This document shows, in pieces, positions 53,102-63,800 of a stretch of 64,000 nucleotides of DNA (its first letter is position 1; each line of letters begins with the position of its first letter). The notes under the pieces are model-generated. The model was not told the DNA's origin. It saw only the letters and a list, made by a program, of their open reading frames with translations, and did no database searches. A program made the position numbers and the translations under genes. The DNA comes from CBDCWO01 sp965223405 (GTDB lineage Bacteria > Bacteroidota > Bacteroidia > Chitinophagales > Saprospiraceae). The stretch lies in the NCBI GenBank assembly GCA_965223405.1, contig CBDCWO010000006.1:1984001-2048000 (forward strand), written 5' to 3'.

Positions 53102-54583
53102 ATGAATCAAGAATTAGAAACTTTTAAAACAAAAACTTATAAAAGAACAAATGGTTTAATTGAATTTGGAGCCATTATTAATGGCAAGGAAGTATTTACC
53201 GGTGAATGGGTAGACGTTTTTAATCCATATTCATCAGAAAAAGTTGGTAGGGTAGCCTCTATTGATACAATGACTTTAAATAAAGTACTGACAGACACTT
53301 ATAATACTAAAATTAATCTTACCAGACACGAGAGGTACACAATCCTAAATAAAATAGCAGATGTTCTGGAAGAAAGAGTAGCTGAAGTAAGTCAAATGAT
53401 AACTGATGAAACAGGTCTTTGTGTAAAAGACACACGTTATGAGGCCAGTAGAGTATCTGATGTTCTCCGTTTTTCAGCTATCAAATGTTTAGATGACGAC
53501 TCCCAGGTATTTCCCTGCGATGTTTCTAAAAACGGAAAACCAAGACGCATATATACGACACGTGTTCCACTTAAATTAATTAGTGCAATCACTCCTTTTA
53601 ATCATCCTATGAATCAGGTGGTCCATAAAATTGCACCTGCTATTGCAACCAATAATACTGTAGTGTTGAAGCCATCTGAAAAAACGCCATTGTCTGCCTA
53701 CTACTTTGCGAAATTAGCACTGGAATGTGGACTACCACCTAATATGCTAAATGTAATAAATGGGGTGGATATTCAGGCGATATCCGAATTGATGACAGTT
53801 CATCCTAAGATTTCAATGGTTTCTTTTACGGGTGGAACCAGGATAGGTAAGATTATTGCTTCTAAGGCAGGTTACAAAAAATTGGTACTTGAGTTAGGAG
53901 GTAGTTCCGCTTTATTAGTATTAAAAGACGCAGACATTGATAAAGCAGTTGATATAACTGTAACAGGAACTTTTAAGAACTCTGCCCAACGTTGTACAGC
54001 TATAAGAAGAATTCTGGTTCATAATAGCATTGCTGATCAATATGCTCACAAGTTAACGGAACAAGTAAAGGCTATCAAATATGGAAATCCATACGATCCT
54101 GATAATCATATGGGCACTGTAATAACTGAAGAAGCTGCAATTGAAATGCAAACTCGTGTGGAAGATGCCATTACTAGAGGAGCTACATGCTTAGTTGGAA
54201 ACAAAAGGGATGGAGCACTATTTGCTCCTACAGTTCTAGATTATGTTCAAAATTCCTTCGAAGTAGTCGCTAAGGAAACTTTCGGACCTGTTGCGCCTAT
54301 TATTAGATTTGAGACTTTAGATGAGGCTATTGAAATCGCTAACGATACTCCATATGGTCTTTCTGGTGGGGTGGTAACTAATCATTGGCCATCTATACAA
54401 AGAGTCATAAATGAGTTAGAAACTGGAACTGTCAATGTGAATGAGGCACCCAGCTATAGATTAGAGTGGACACCATTTGGAGGTGTTAAAGATTCTGGAC
54501 TAGGATATAAAGAGGGTGTTATAGAAACAATGAAAGGATATACACATATAAAAACATATTCATTACCTTGGGATAAACCATAA
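53102..54583 (+). CDS. phnY: Phosphonoacetaldehyde dehydrogenase
   Basis: Oxidises phosphonoacetaldehyde to phosphonoacetate with NAD(P)+. A 493-residue aldehyde dehydrogenase: ITPFNHPMNQVVHKIAPA, cofactor site SFTGGTRIGKIIAS, general base Glu near 264 in LELGGSSALLV, and catalytic Cys298 in NSAQRCTAIRR. AQRCTAIRR resembles the PhnY subgroup. Its position between PhnA and PhnW makes the assignment strong. Without that context it would only be called an ALDH. Confidence 0.9.
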   Translation: MNQELETFKTKTYKRTNGLIEFGAIINGKEVFTGEWVDVFNPYSSEKVGRVASIDTMTLNKVLTDTYNTKINLTRHERYTILNKIADVLEERVAEVSQMITDETGLCVKDTRYEASRVSDVLRFSAIKCLDDDSQVFPCDVSKNGKPRRIYTTRVPLKLISAITPFNHPMNQVVHKIAPAIATNNTVVLKPSEKTPLSAYYFAKLALECGLPPNMLNVINGVDIQAISELMTVHPKISMVSFTGGTRIGKIIASKAGYKKLVLELGGSSALLVLKDADIDKAVDITVTGTFKNSAQRCTAIRRILVHNSIADQYAHKLTEQVKAIKYGNPYDPDNHMGTVITEEAAIEMQTRVEDAITRGATCLVGNKRDGALFAPTVLDYVQNSFEVVAKETFGPVAPIIRFETLDEAIEIANDTPYGLSGGVVTNHWPSIQRVINELETGTVNVNEAPSYRLEWTPFGGVKDSGLGYKEGVIETMKGYTHIKTYSLPWDKP

Positions 54584-54600
54584 TCCGTAATAAAATAACG

Positions 54601-55728
54601 ATGAAGAAAATCAAAAGAAATGTTTTACTAAATCCTGGCCCAGCTACAACGACAAATTCTGTTAAATATGCTCAGTTAGTCCCAGATATTTGCCCTAGAG
54701 AAAAGGAGTTCGGTGATTTAATGGAATATTGTGCTAAAGAGATCACTTGTTTTGTTGGGAGTCCTGATAAATACACAACTGTGTTTTTTGGTGGTTCTGG
54801 CACAGCAACGGTGGAAGCTATCTTAAGTTCTGTGATCCCGGAAAATGGTAAAGTGATGATAATTGATAATGGCGCTTATGGCAAACGAATGAGTAAAATT
54901 ACAAGTATATATAAAATTGATACAATAGTATTCAATTCATCATCAATTGAACCAATAGACCTTGACAAATTAGAAATTGAAATAATAAACTCAGAAGGAT
55001 TGACTCATTTAGCAATGATTCATCATGAAACAACTACAGGACTATTAAATGACATTAATGCTGTGGGAGCTTTGTGCAAGAAATATAAGGTAAGTTTTAT
55101 TGTGGATTCTATGAGTGGGTTTGCCGCCATACCTGTGGATATGGAAGAGATGAATATTGATTACTTAGCTGCAAGTTCCAATAAGAATATCCAGGGAATG
55201 GCCGGTATTGGTTTTGCAATATGTAATAAGAACTCATTGGAAGCAACGAAAGATATTCCTCCTAGAAATTTGTATTTGCATCTTTATGCCCAGTACGATT
55301 ATTTCAATAAAACTCATCAAACAAGATTTACTCCTCCAGTTCAAACATTTTATGCCTTAAAGCAAGCGATAAAAGAAACAAAAGAGGAAACCATAACCGG
55401 ACGTTATAAACGCTATAGCAAATCTTGGGAAACTTTACTAAAAGGTTTAGAGGAATTGGGTTTAGAATATTTAATAGAAAGAAATCATCATTCTCGTATT
55501 ATAACCTCTGTTTTGGAACCTAAATGTGAAAATTACGCCTTCAACAAAATGCATGACTATTTTTTTGATAGAGGATTTACTATCTATCCCGGTAAAGTAA
55601 ATGATTATGATACTTTTAGGATATCAAACATTGGGGAAATAAATTATAAAGACATTGAATTATTTTTGATAGTTTTAAAGAATTATTTAGTACATATCGA
55701 ATATTTAAATGACGAATTAGCAACCTAA
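54601..55728 (+). CDS. phnW: 2-aminoethylphosphonate:pyruvate aminotransferase
   Basis: Transfers the amino group of AEP to pyruvate, giving phosphonoacetaldehyde and alanine. A 375-residue class V PLP enzyme: LLNPGPATTTNSVKYAQ at the N-terminus (characteristic of PhnW), GGSGTATVEAILSS, HHETTTGLLNDI, VDSMSGFAAIPVD, and Lys195 in ASSNKNIQGMAGIG, which holds PLP. Full length. It starts 17 bases after phnY. It supplies the first step of the pathway and makes the operon specific for AEP-type substrates. Confidence 0.94.
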   Translation: MKKIKRNVLLNPGPATTTNSVKYAQLVPDICPREKEFGDLMEYCAKEITCFVGSPDKYTTVFFGGSGTATVEAILSSVIPENGKVMIIDNGAYGKRMSKITSIYKIDTIVFNSSSIEPIDLDKLEIEIINSEGLTHLAMIHHETTTGLLNDINAVGALCKKYKVSFIVDSMSGFAAIPVDMEEMNIDYLAASSNKNIQGMAGIGFAICNKNSLEATKDIPPRNLYLHLYAQYDYFNKTHQTRFTPPVQTFYALKQAIKETKEETITGRYKRYSKSWETLLKGLEELGLEYLIERNHHSRIITSVLEPKCENYAFNKMHDYFFDRGFTIYPGKVNDYDTFRISNIGEINYKDIELFLIVLKNYLVHIEYLNDELAT

Positions 55729-55741
55729 CAAAAAGACTATT

Positions 55742-56296
55742 TTGCAAGATATATTGGTAAATCTGGGAAAAGAACTTAAGCGTATACGAAAAAGTAAAAA
55801 CTTAAACTTGAAAGAAGTTGCTGAAATGAGTGGTGTAAGTACTGGCTTAGTTTCTAAGATAGAGAATTTTAGAACAACGCCATCCTTGCCAGTATTGCTT
55901 AAAATTATGAGAACATTGGAAATAAATCTTTCTGAACTCAATTTAAACACGAATGGAACTGAGAAATTCATTCATGTTAAAAAAGGTGAAGGTCAGGTTG
56001 AAGATCGTGATGATTCCGTTGGTCTTGAATATACCTTCTTATTTTCAAGCCAAATATCACGTGATAACTTAAGGACTTACATAGTGACAGTATTTGCAGG
56101 AGTTTATAGAGAGCCTATAGCTACTGATGCCACAGAAATAATTTATGTAATTAGTGGGGAAGTAAATTACATAGTTCAAGATGAGACAGTTTTGTTAAGA
56201 AAAGGTGATGTACTCTTCTTTGATGGATCTATACCACATGCTCTACATAATAAAACTCCAGAAAAAGTGGTGCTGCTGAAAATGTACATGATTTAA
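55742..56296 (+). CDS. XRE-cupin transcriptional regulator within the AEP operon
   Basis: 184 residues from a TTG start 13 bases after phnW. No ATG lies near the start of the domain, and TTG aligns with the ATG of the paralog at 41498. HTH domain: KNLNLKEVAEMSGVSTGLVSKIENFRTTPSLPVL. Cupin: ATEIIYVISGEVNYIVQDETVLLRKGDVLFFDGSIPHAL. Its His (IPHAL) is not kept in the other regulator (LPLGW), so metal or ligand binding may differ. It probably controls this operon, and because of the similarity may cross-talk with the demethylation operon. Confidence 0.92.
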   Translation: MQDILVNLGKELKRIRKSKNLNLKEVAEMSGVSTGLVSKIENFRTTPSLPVLLKIMRTLEINLSELNLNTNGTEKFIHVKKGEGQVEDRDDSVGLEYTFLFSSQISRDNLRTYIVTVFAGVYREPIATDATEIIYVISGEVNYIVQDETVLLRKGDVLFFDGSIPHALHNKTPEKVVLLKMYMI

Positions 56297-56319
56297 GTCT
56301 GGTTTTCTAACAAGATATT

Positions 56320-57603
56320 ATGAGCCTAACCTCGGAACAGATAAGATGGAGGAGGAGAATATTTTTACTTACTTGGGTTGCATATGCTGGTTTCTATTTT
56401 GGGAGAAAAAACTTGGCGGTAACCTGGAGTTCAATTGAAACAGAGCTAGGCCTAGATGGCAATCATTATGCCACTATTATCTTTATTTACAGTTTAATAT
56501 ATACAATTGGTCAGTTTGTTAATGGTTATTTATCGGATACCTTTGGCCCCAGAAAAGTTGTAAGTATAGGCTTATTTATTGCTGCGATATCGAATTTTGT
56601 TATTGGTTTTTCTTATGCTGTCGGCGTTATTGTATTTCTCTTAGCCATTAATGGGTATGGTCAGTCAACCGGATGGAGTGGGTTGGTAAAGAATATGACT
56701 CCATGGTTTAAACGTAATGAGCGCGGAATTGTAATGTCCTGGTGGAGCACTTGTTATGTTATTGGAGCTTTTCTAGCCACTGTCTTTGCAACTTATGTAG
56801 CTTTCGATATGGATTTTATGCAAAAATTCGGTTGGCGAAGAGGATTTTTATTTCCATCTATTATATTATTAATTATCGCATTTTTGTATTCAGCATTTAC
56901 CAGGAATAATCCAAAAGAAGTTGATATCCCGATAATTGTTACTGCTAAATACTCCTTTGAAGAAAGTGAAGTATCAAAATCTGAAAATGGAAAAATACTC
57001 AAAGCTATCTTGACAAATAACGTTTTATGGATATATTCTTCATGTTATTTCATACTCAAACTTACTCGTTATGCATTTTTATTTTGGCTCCCAATCTATT
57101 TGGAACGTTCATTAAATTATAATGGGAGTGACGCTGGTTATTTGTCTTCTATTTACGAACTAGTGGGTTTCATCGGTGTTATTTTAGCTGGTTATACATC
57201 TGATAAAATTTTTGGTTCCAAACGCTTTAGCACGATTACAATAATGCTGTTATGTTTGGCTGCAGCTTGTTTAATACATCCTTATTTGATTAGATTTGGA
57301 AATTTTGCCGTTATTGTTAGTATTGCTACTATTGGGATTGCAACTTACGGCCCCGACGCATTAATTTGTACAGCAGGCGCAATGGATGTTGGAGGAAAAA
57401 AGGGTGCAGCCGTAGCCGCTGGAGTAATCAATGGTGTGGGATCTTTTGGACAAATGTTTTCAGGATTTATTGTTGTTGCCATAAGCGAAGGTTATGGTTG
57501 GAGTAATCTTTTCTATTTCTTTGTTTTTCTTTCTTTGCTGGGTGCAAGTATTTCTGCTTTGAAATGGAATTTTAAAAGCCCTGACATATATAAAGTAAAA
57601 TAA
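56320..57603 (+). CDS. MFS transporter of the OPA/GlpT type, candidate AEP importer
   Basis: A 427-residue protein with about 12 transmembrane helices. The N-terminus RRRIFLLTWVAYAGFYFGRKNLAV, with the paired basic residues of the organophosphate:phosphate antiporter group, and GYLSDTFGPRKVVSIG (MFS loop 2-3 motif) place it with GlpT/UhpT-like carriers. The last gene of the operon, it is the obvious uptake route for AEP or an analog across the inner membrane. Phosphonate operons often use PhnCDE-type ABC importers, so an OPA-type carrier is a noteworthy alternative. The substrate is inferred from context. Confidence 0.88.
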   Translation: MSLTSEQIRWRRRIFLLTWVAYAGFYFGRKNLAVTWSSIETELGLDGNHYATIIFIYSLIYTIGQFVNGYLSDTFGPRKVVSIGLFIAAISNFVIGFSYAVGVIVFLLAINGYGQSTGWSGLVKNMTPWFKRNERGIVMSWWSTCYVIGAFLATVFATYVAFDMDFMQKFGWRRGFLFPSIILLIIAFLYSAFTRNNPKEVDIPIIVTAKYSFEESEVSKSENGKILKAILTNNVLWIYSSCYFILKLTRYAFLFWLPIYLERSLNYNGSDAGYLSSIYELVGFIGVILAGYTSDKIFGSKRFSTITIMLLCLAAACLIHPYLIRFGNFAVIVSIATIGIATYGPDALICTAGAMDVGGKKGAAVAAGVINGVGSFGQMFSGFIVVAISEGYGWSNLFYFFVFLSLLGASISALKWNFKSPDIYKVK

Positions 57604-57841
57604 AATGTAAATCTATTTTATCCTGTTTATTGCAGTCTCATGTCAACATGGATGTCTTTCAGAATGGTGGGCTTTGCTTTGATTAAATTGTTCAAATTCT
57701 CTCTCTGATTACCAGGAAAATTAGATTGGATTCTGAGATGAACCAGGATGTTAACAAGTTATCGAAATGGTACAAAAAGATAAAAACCCGTATCATAGGA
57801 GCATATGGATTGACAAAGCTCACATTTCTAATCTTACAACA

Positions 57842-58738
57842 ATGAAAAAATCACTCGAACTATTATTCATATTATGCCTTTTTACTTTGCAGGTAGCGGC
57901 ACAACAGGAGATTAAAGTGATATCCTATAATATTCTGGAAGGGCTTGGAAATGAAGCGAGCTATGGCAAAGGCAGGCATGATCGCTGTGTACAATGGCTT
58001 AAGGAACAACATGCAGATGTTATCGCGTTGCAGGAATTATATGGTAGTGAAGAAAAGTTGTCGCAGGATGCAAAACAATGGGGGCATCTCTATTATGCAA
58101 AAGCCGGACCTATTGGTTTAACCTCGAAAAAGCCGATAGAATTTGTTAAAAAATACAAAAAAGGCCTATGGCATGGTGTTTTACATTGTAAGACATATGG
58201 TATAGACATTTTAGTGATACACCTTAGTCCTGCCGATTGGAAATATCGTTTTCGGGAAGCTTCCCTTATTAAGGAGATTGTCGATTCTGTAAAACAAACA
58301 ACGCGGGAATATATTGTAATGGGTGATTTTAATGCGCACTCTCCTTTTGATTCTGAACTCTACAAACAAAACCCGGAACTGGTAAAAAAATATCAAAAGG
58401 GAGATAAACATCAGAAATCCAAAGGTAGTCCCTATCGCAGTTTAATTGATGGTCATATTGATTATAGCGTCATTTCTGAATTTCTTTCATTTCCGTTAAT
58501 TGATGTAACGGAGCGTTTTGTACCGTGGTATCGAAGACATACATTTCCAACCCCTATATTGATCGGGGTATGGAGAACAGCTGGCAATATCGGTCGCACG
58601 CCCGAACGGATCGATTACATTTTGACTTCTATAGAAATGAGTAAAAAATGTAAAGGTGTAAAGGTACATAACGGAGAGGAGTGCGATTATCTGTCGGATC
58701 ACTACCCATTGGAAGCTATATTTGCAATCGATTATTGA
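57842..58738 (+). CDS. Secreted endonuclease/exonuclease/phosphatase-family protein
   Basis: 298 residues from the ATG at 57842, which gives a proper signal peptide (LLFILCLFTLQVAAQ). The ATG 75 bases upstream is less likely. Metal-dependent phosphodiesterase fold: VISYNILEG (Asn), ADVIALQELYG (metal Glu), LVIHLSPADW, YIVMGDFNAHSPFD (GDFNxH), RIDYILTS and CDYLSDHYPLEAIF (SDHYP). It may hydrolyse nucleic acids, phospholipids or sphingomyelin-like lipids; the sequence does not decide. It lies about 240 bases after the transporter gene and may be separately transcribed. Confidence 0.88.
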   Translation: MKKSLELLFILCLFTLQVAAQQEIKVISYNILEGLGNEASYGKGRHDRCVQWLKEQHADVIALQELYGSEEKLSQDAKQWGHLYYAKAGPIGLTSKKPIEFVKKYKKGLWHGVLHCKTYGIDILVIHLSPADWKYRFREASLIKEIVDSVKQTTREYIVMGDFNAHSPFDSELYKQNPELVKKYQKGDKHQKSKGSPYRSLIDGHIDYSVISEFLSFPLIDVTERFVPWYRRHTFPTPILIGVWRTAGNIGRTPERIDYILTSIEMSKKCKGVKVHNGEECDYLSDHYPLEAIFAIDY

Positions 58739-58982
58739 ATATGAACTCACGACGAATTCATTAACTAAACATATTCATCATGCAACACCAATCGATAAAA
58801 GACTACACCAATTTCAACTCAACTATTTAATATACACTCATCTTTTGATTAAATAATTAGGTCTGTGGAGTGGACTCAATCATAAATTCTAAAAAGTATA
58901 TAAGCGAAATAACAGCCCAAATTATGCACCAAATTGGAGTAGGTAAAAATCAGAACAAGGAAAGTCAAAGTGGTAATGGGTT

Positions 58983-60431
58983 TCATTGATCGTCAAGTAT
59001 CTGTTTTAGTGTTGCCGCTAATTCTTGTGCCTTCTCCTTATGCTGCAGAAACAAATTTTCTTTCTCACCAAGATCGTTACTTAAGTTATACAGTTGTTTT
59101 GGGATATTAAATTCAACGCCTTTTTCCCTTAAATATCCTGCTGAAAAACCTCCAGGACCGGGAATATCGATATACTTCCAATCGCCTTCAATTATGAAAT
59201 AACTTTCTTTGCTCATTCCTTTTAAAACCAAATTTTGCCTTTGAGATTTGCTTTGACTTCCGATTAATTGATGCAAAAAAGAATAACTATCTTCGCCTGC
59301 ATGGGGCGGTAGTTCCTGTTTGGTGATTTCGGCAAAAGTGGCCATCAAGTCGGTGAAACAGATGAGGTGATTGCTGACCATGTTTGGTTTTACCTTTCCC
59401 GGCCATTGCACCACAAAAGGCATACGCTGTCCTCCTTCCCACGCATCTCCTTTCATTCCACGTAATGGGCCGGTGGAACTGTGGCCGTACCTTTTCACAT
59501 CTTCGTGGTACCATACTGGGCCATTGTCGCTGGTGAATATCACCAGGGTATTTTTGAGTTGCTCTTGCTTTTTTAATTCGGCTAACAAGGCCCCAAGTGC
59601 ACCATCGGTTTGCGAAGTGTAATCGCCATAATCTCCAATGGGTGTGATTCCCTGGTACTTTGCGTTGGGTAACCATGGAGTATGCGGTGACGGCAGCGGG
59701 AAATAAAGGAACATGGGAGCTTCTTCGGTTTCAAAATGCTTTGCCATATGCTGTATTGCTTTTGCCGTAAGCTCGTCCACTACATTTTCAAATTTATAGC
59801 CGGGAGCAATTCCGCCGCTACGCCAAAACTTACCCTGTATGGGCGAAATTCCCGGGGTATTGTTTGCGGCCACCGTATCAGTGGGTGCATTCACGCACAT
59901 TCCGTTTTCAACATAGTAATACGGGGGTATATCGAGGGAGGCCGGCAAAATAAAATGGTAGTCGAAGCCATATTCACCGGGATTTCGTTCAAGTGTCACA
60001 GCGGGTTGTGGTATTTTTTCATCAATCATTCCTTGGTGCCATTTACCAATTACAGCCGTTTTATAGCCACCCGCTTTGAGTAAGGAAGCCAAGGTCATCC
60101 TGTCAGGATCAATTAATCCTTCTTTATAATTTCGGGTATTTCTGAAAGGGTAATGACCAGTTAACAAACCATACCTGGAAGGAGTGCAGAGTGTTCCTGG
60201 GGCATGCGCATTGGTAAAACGCATTCCGGTTGCCGCAATTTGGTCTATGGCGGGTGTGATAATTTTTGAATCGGAGTTGTAACAAGTTGCATCTCCATAG
60301 CCCATATCGTCGGCAAGGACAATGAGTATATTGGGGAGTGGTTCTTCTTGTTCCTTTATGGTTTGGTTGCAACCGATAGTTACAAGCAATAGTAATAATA
60401 GGGTAGAATTTTTAATGATTTTGGTTTTCAT
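58983..60431 (-). CDS. S1-family sulfatase lipoprotein
   Basis: A 482-residue formylglycine-dependent sulfatase. The lipobox LLLVTIGC (Cys21) is followed by NILIVLADDMGYGDATCYN (metal Asp pair) and GTLCTPSRYGLLTGHYPFR, where Cys82 in C-T-P-S-R is converted to formylglycine. PSPHTPWLPN, VIFTSDNGPVWYHED and LRGMKGDAWEGGQRMPFVV are further sulfatase motifs. It removes sulfate esters, probably from a sulfated glycan. It is convergent with the phosphatase-family gene and divergent from the GH116 gene. No sulfatase-maturing enzyme gene is visible in the window. Confidence 0.94.
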   Translation of the reverse strand: MKTKIIKNSTLLLLLLVTIGCNQTIKEQEEPLPNILIVLADDMGYGDATCYNSDSKIITPAIDQIAATGMRFTNAHAPGTLCTPSRYGLLTGHYPFRNTRNYKEGLIDPDRMTLASLLKAGGYKTAVIGKWHQGMIDEKIPQPAVTLERNPGEYGFDYHFILPASLDIPPYYYVENGMCVNAPTDTVAANNTPGISPIQGKFWRSGGIAPGYKFENVVDELTAKAIQHMAKHFETEEAPMFLYFPLPSPHTPWLPNAKYQGITPIGDYGDYTSQTDGALGALLAELKKQEQLKNTLVIFTSDNGPVWYHEDVKRYGHSSTGPLRGMKGDAWEGGQRMPFVVQWPGKVKPNMVSNHLICFTDLMATFAEITKQELPPHAGEDSYSFLHQLIGSQSKSQRQNLVLKGMSKESYFIIEGDWKYIDIPGPGGFSAGYLREKGVEFNIPKQLYNLSNDLGEKENLFLQHKEKAQELAATLKQILDDQ

Positions 60432-60837
60432 TTGAACATCTAATATTTATTATATGCTATAAAATGTCTCTAATCGAGCTCCTCCGGGATTCTCGTAATG
60501 ACAAGATCCGAAGTATGTCATCGCATGGAGTTTAAACCATGTTATTTCCATTTCCGTTCAACTCATGGTAGCCATCTAGTAATAGCAAGAGTACCCATTA
60601 TAGTTATTTGTTTTGCCACTCCTTACAAGGTACCAATGATTATAATTACACTGGTTAAATCAGCGATCTTAGGATAATACTCCACCTATGCCATTTTACT
60701 TGTGAAACTGCACATATCAAATTTACAAATAGAACCTAATAGTAGAAAAAACATTAGCATGGTTTGATATGATAGAATTTGTATCTTGGATATTAACAAT
60801 TATGATATTCGAATGTAGCGTTTAAATCAAGTATAAT
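60432..60837. other. Divergent intergenic region between sulfatase and GH116 genes
   Basis: About 405 AT-rich bases with no credible ORF. It should hold both promoters. A near -7 match (TAGAATTTG, one base too long between TA and TTTG) lies near 60773 on the plus strand. No confident call. Confidence 0.45.
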
Positions 60838-63800
60838 ATGTCGCAAGAAAACATGAATTCCCCAGCCGACTCACGTAGAGATTTTGTTAAAAAAATGGCC
60901 TTAGGAGCAGGAGTTTTGGTGTCGCCACCATGGAAGCCTTTTGCCGGACCCTTCAACTTGAATAAGGATAGTCACTTAATTCCAGCCGACAAAAAGCTTT
61001 CCAAGGAATGGATTCAGGCTTTGTACGAAAGGGGCACACCTGAGCAGTACACTTTTCTGGCCAATGAACTTAAGTATATTGGTATGCCAGTGGGAGGTGT
61101 AGGTTGCGGGCAGCTGTATTTAGGTGGTGACGGAAGGCTGTGGTTATGGCATATTTTTAAGACCGTATACACTCGAGAAAAAAATCATGGTCAAAGATTT
61201 AAGGCCATGACGTTGGGGGGGCATTATGCCAATCCGGACCAGGTGTTTGAACGAGAAACACACCCGGTAAGTCAGGGCACTGCAATCCGGATCTCATCGG
61301 ATGGTAAGACCATAACCAAGCAGCTTAGTTCCAGGGATTTCAAAAATATCTCTTTTCGAGGTGAATATCCAATCGGCAAAATAAAGTATCATGACAATGA
61401 CCTACCAGTAGAGATAAACCTGGAAGCATTTTCACCTTTTATCCCCACTGATTTAGACCGTTCTGCACTTCCTGTAACCATTATGTGTTATAAAGTGAAA
61501 AACACTTCGTCGAAAGTAATTCAGGTAGAATTGGCAGGATGGCTTGAAAATGCTGTATTGCCTTATCTTGAAAGTGGAAAAGAAGGTATAAGACGTAATA
61601 CATTGGTAGCGGGAAAAAACAGACTGACGGTATACAGTACTGCGGAAGCTATTTCGTCAGATTTTAAAGAGGTCAAACAGGATGTAGTATTTGAAGATTT
61701 TGAAAAAGGTAATTACCACCAGTGGGAAGCTCAAGGAGAAGCTTTTGGTAGTATGCCTATAAAAAAAGGAACAGAAGGAGTTCCAGTACAAGGTGAGTTA
61801 GGAGACTATTTTGTATCCAGTTTTAATGTCCCGGCACTTAAAGGAAAGCCTAACACAAATACCTATCACCACGGCAGAATTACTCTGGCAGATAAGTATA
61901 CCGGATCGCTAACCAGCAAACCTTTTACGATTTCTCATCGTTTTATCACCTTTAGAATTTCCGGAGGTTATCATCCGGGTAAAACAGCATTGAATCTATT
62001 GATAGATGGCAAGATAGTACGTTCACAAACCGGAGATCACCACGGTAAAATGGCTATGCGAAATTTTGACGTGCGAGATTTCATTGGTGAAAATGCCGTT
62101 TTACAAGTGATTGATAATCATCAAGGGATTTGGGGTAGTATTGCCGTTGACCATATCGTATTTACCGATAAAAAACCAACCAATCTCAAAATTGAAGATA
62201 TGGAAGGATATGGATCTATGTCCTGGACACTTTTTCAACCATCTGAGCACGCCAAATCGGCCTTGAATCTGGAGGTTGACATGACACCAGATGAGATCTT
62301 TGATAGTTTACAACATCAAAAGGAGCTCAGCACTGAGTCCAAACCAATGAACTCCAAACAGTTAGGAGCATTATCGGAGCAATTAACACTTCAACCGGGT
62401 GAGGCAAAAGAAGTGACTTATATTCTTAGTTGGTTTTTCCCATATTTGAATGAACAAGAAACACAGACCGGGCAGTTATTGGCATTGAAGGATATCCAAT
62501 TTCTTAATCGACATTATCACAACTGGTTCAACTCTGCGAATCAGGTAGCTGAATTTGTTGCTTCAGAGTTTAAACAACTTGCCGGAATTACCAGATTGTG
62601 GAATCACACATGGTATGATTCCTCTTTACCCTATTGGCTGCTGGATCGCAGTTTTATTCCTATTGATTGCATGGCGAGCAACACATTTTTATGGTTTGAC
62701 AATGGACGAATTTGGGGTTGGGAAGGAGTCGAATGTTGTCCAGGTACATGCCAGCATGTTTGGCAATATGCGCAGGGTATGGCCAGAATTTTTCCTAAGG
62801 CAGAAAGGATTTTAAGGGAATCTACCGATTTGGGGTACAGCTTTCGGGATGACGGAGGACTGGGTCACCGGGATGAAACTGCAGGACAGTATGGCAAATC
62901 GGTAGCTCATGATGGTCACTGCGGAACGATTATGCGAATATATCGCGAGCATAAACTTTCATCGGACAATACCTTTTTAAAACATAATTATCAAAAAATC
63001 AAAAAAGCGGTTCAGTACATTATTCATGAAGACAAAGACCAGGATGGATTGCTGGAAGGTGCTCAGGCAAATACGCTGGATGCCCGATGGTATGGACCTA
63101 TGGGATGGGTTAGCTCTCTCTATCTTGGTGCGTTGGCCGCTGGAAAAGAGATGGCATTAGAGATAGGCGATCAACCGTTTGCTGATATATGTACAGACCT
63201 AATTGAAAAAGGACAAAAAAACATGGTTGAAAAGCTTTTCAATGGTGAATATTTTATTCATATACCTGATAGAATCAACCATCCCAATGCCATTAGTTCT
63301 AATGACGGTTGCCACATCGATCAGGTATTAGGACAGAGTTTTGCCAAACAAATAGGTATTCCCGGAAGAATAATTCCGGTTAAAGAAACTGTTCTGGCTC
63401 TGGAGTCCATATGGAAATACAATTTTGCTCCTGATGCTTTTGCCTATCAGGAAAAACATAAGCCAATAAAAGGAGCTCGTATTTATGCCACCCAGGGAGA
63501 GGCAGGAACTATTATGACCACCTGGCCAAAAAGTGACAACGATGAATGGGCTGTACCCGGAATGGCAAACCGAGAAGAGGGGTCCGATCGGTGGCAGGGC
63601 CCTGGAGGTTATTTTGATGAAACCATGAATGGATTTGAATATCAAGTGGCTTCTCATATGATTTGGGAAGGTATGATTGAAAAGGGTCTGGCCACAGCCA
63701 AAGCGGTACATGATCGTTATCATGCATTGAAACGAAATCCTTTTAATGAGATTGAATGCAGTGACCATTACAGTCGATCAATGGCGTCATATGGAGTGTT

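Noticed and set aside
59287..60372. Overlapping ORFs on both strands across the sulfatase gene
   Set aside because: They have no recognisable motifs; the 482-residue sulfatase frame accounts for the sequence.
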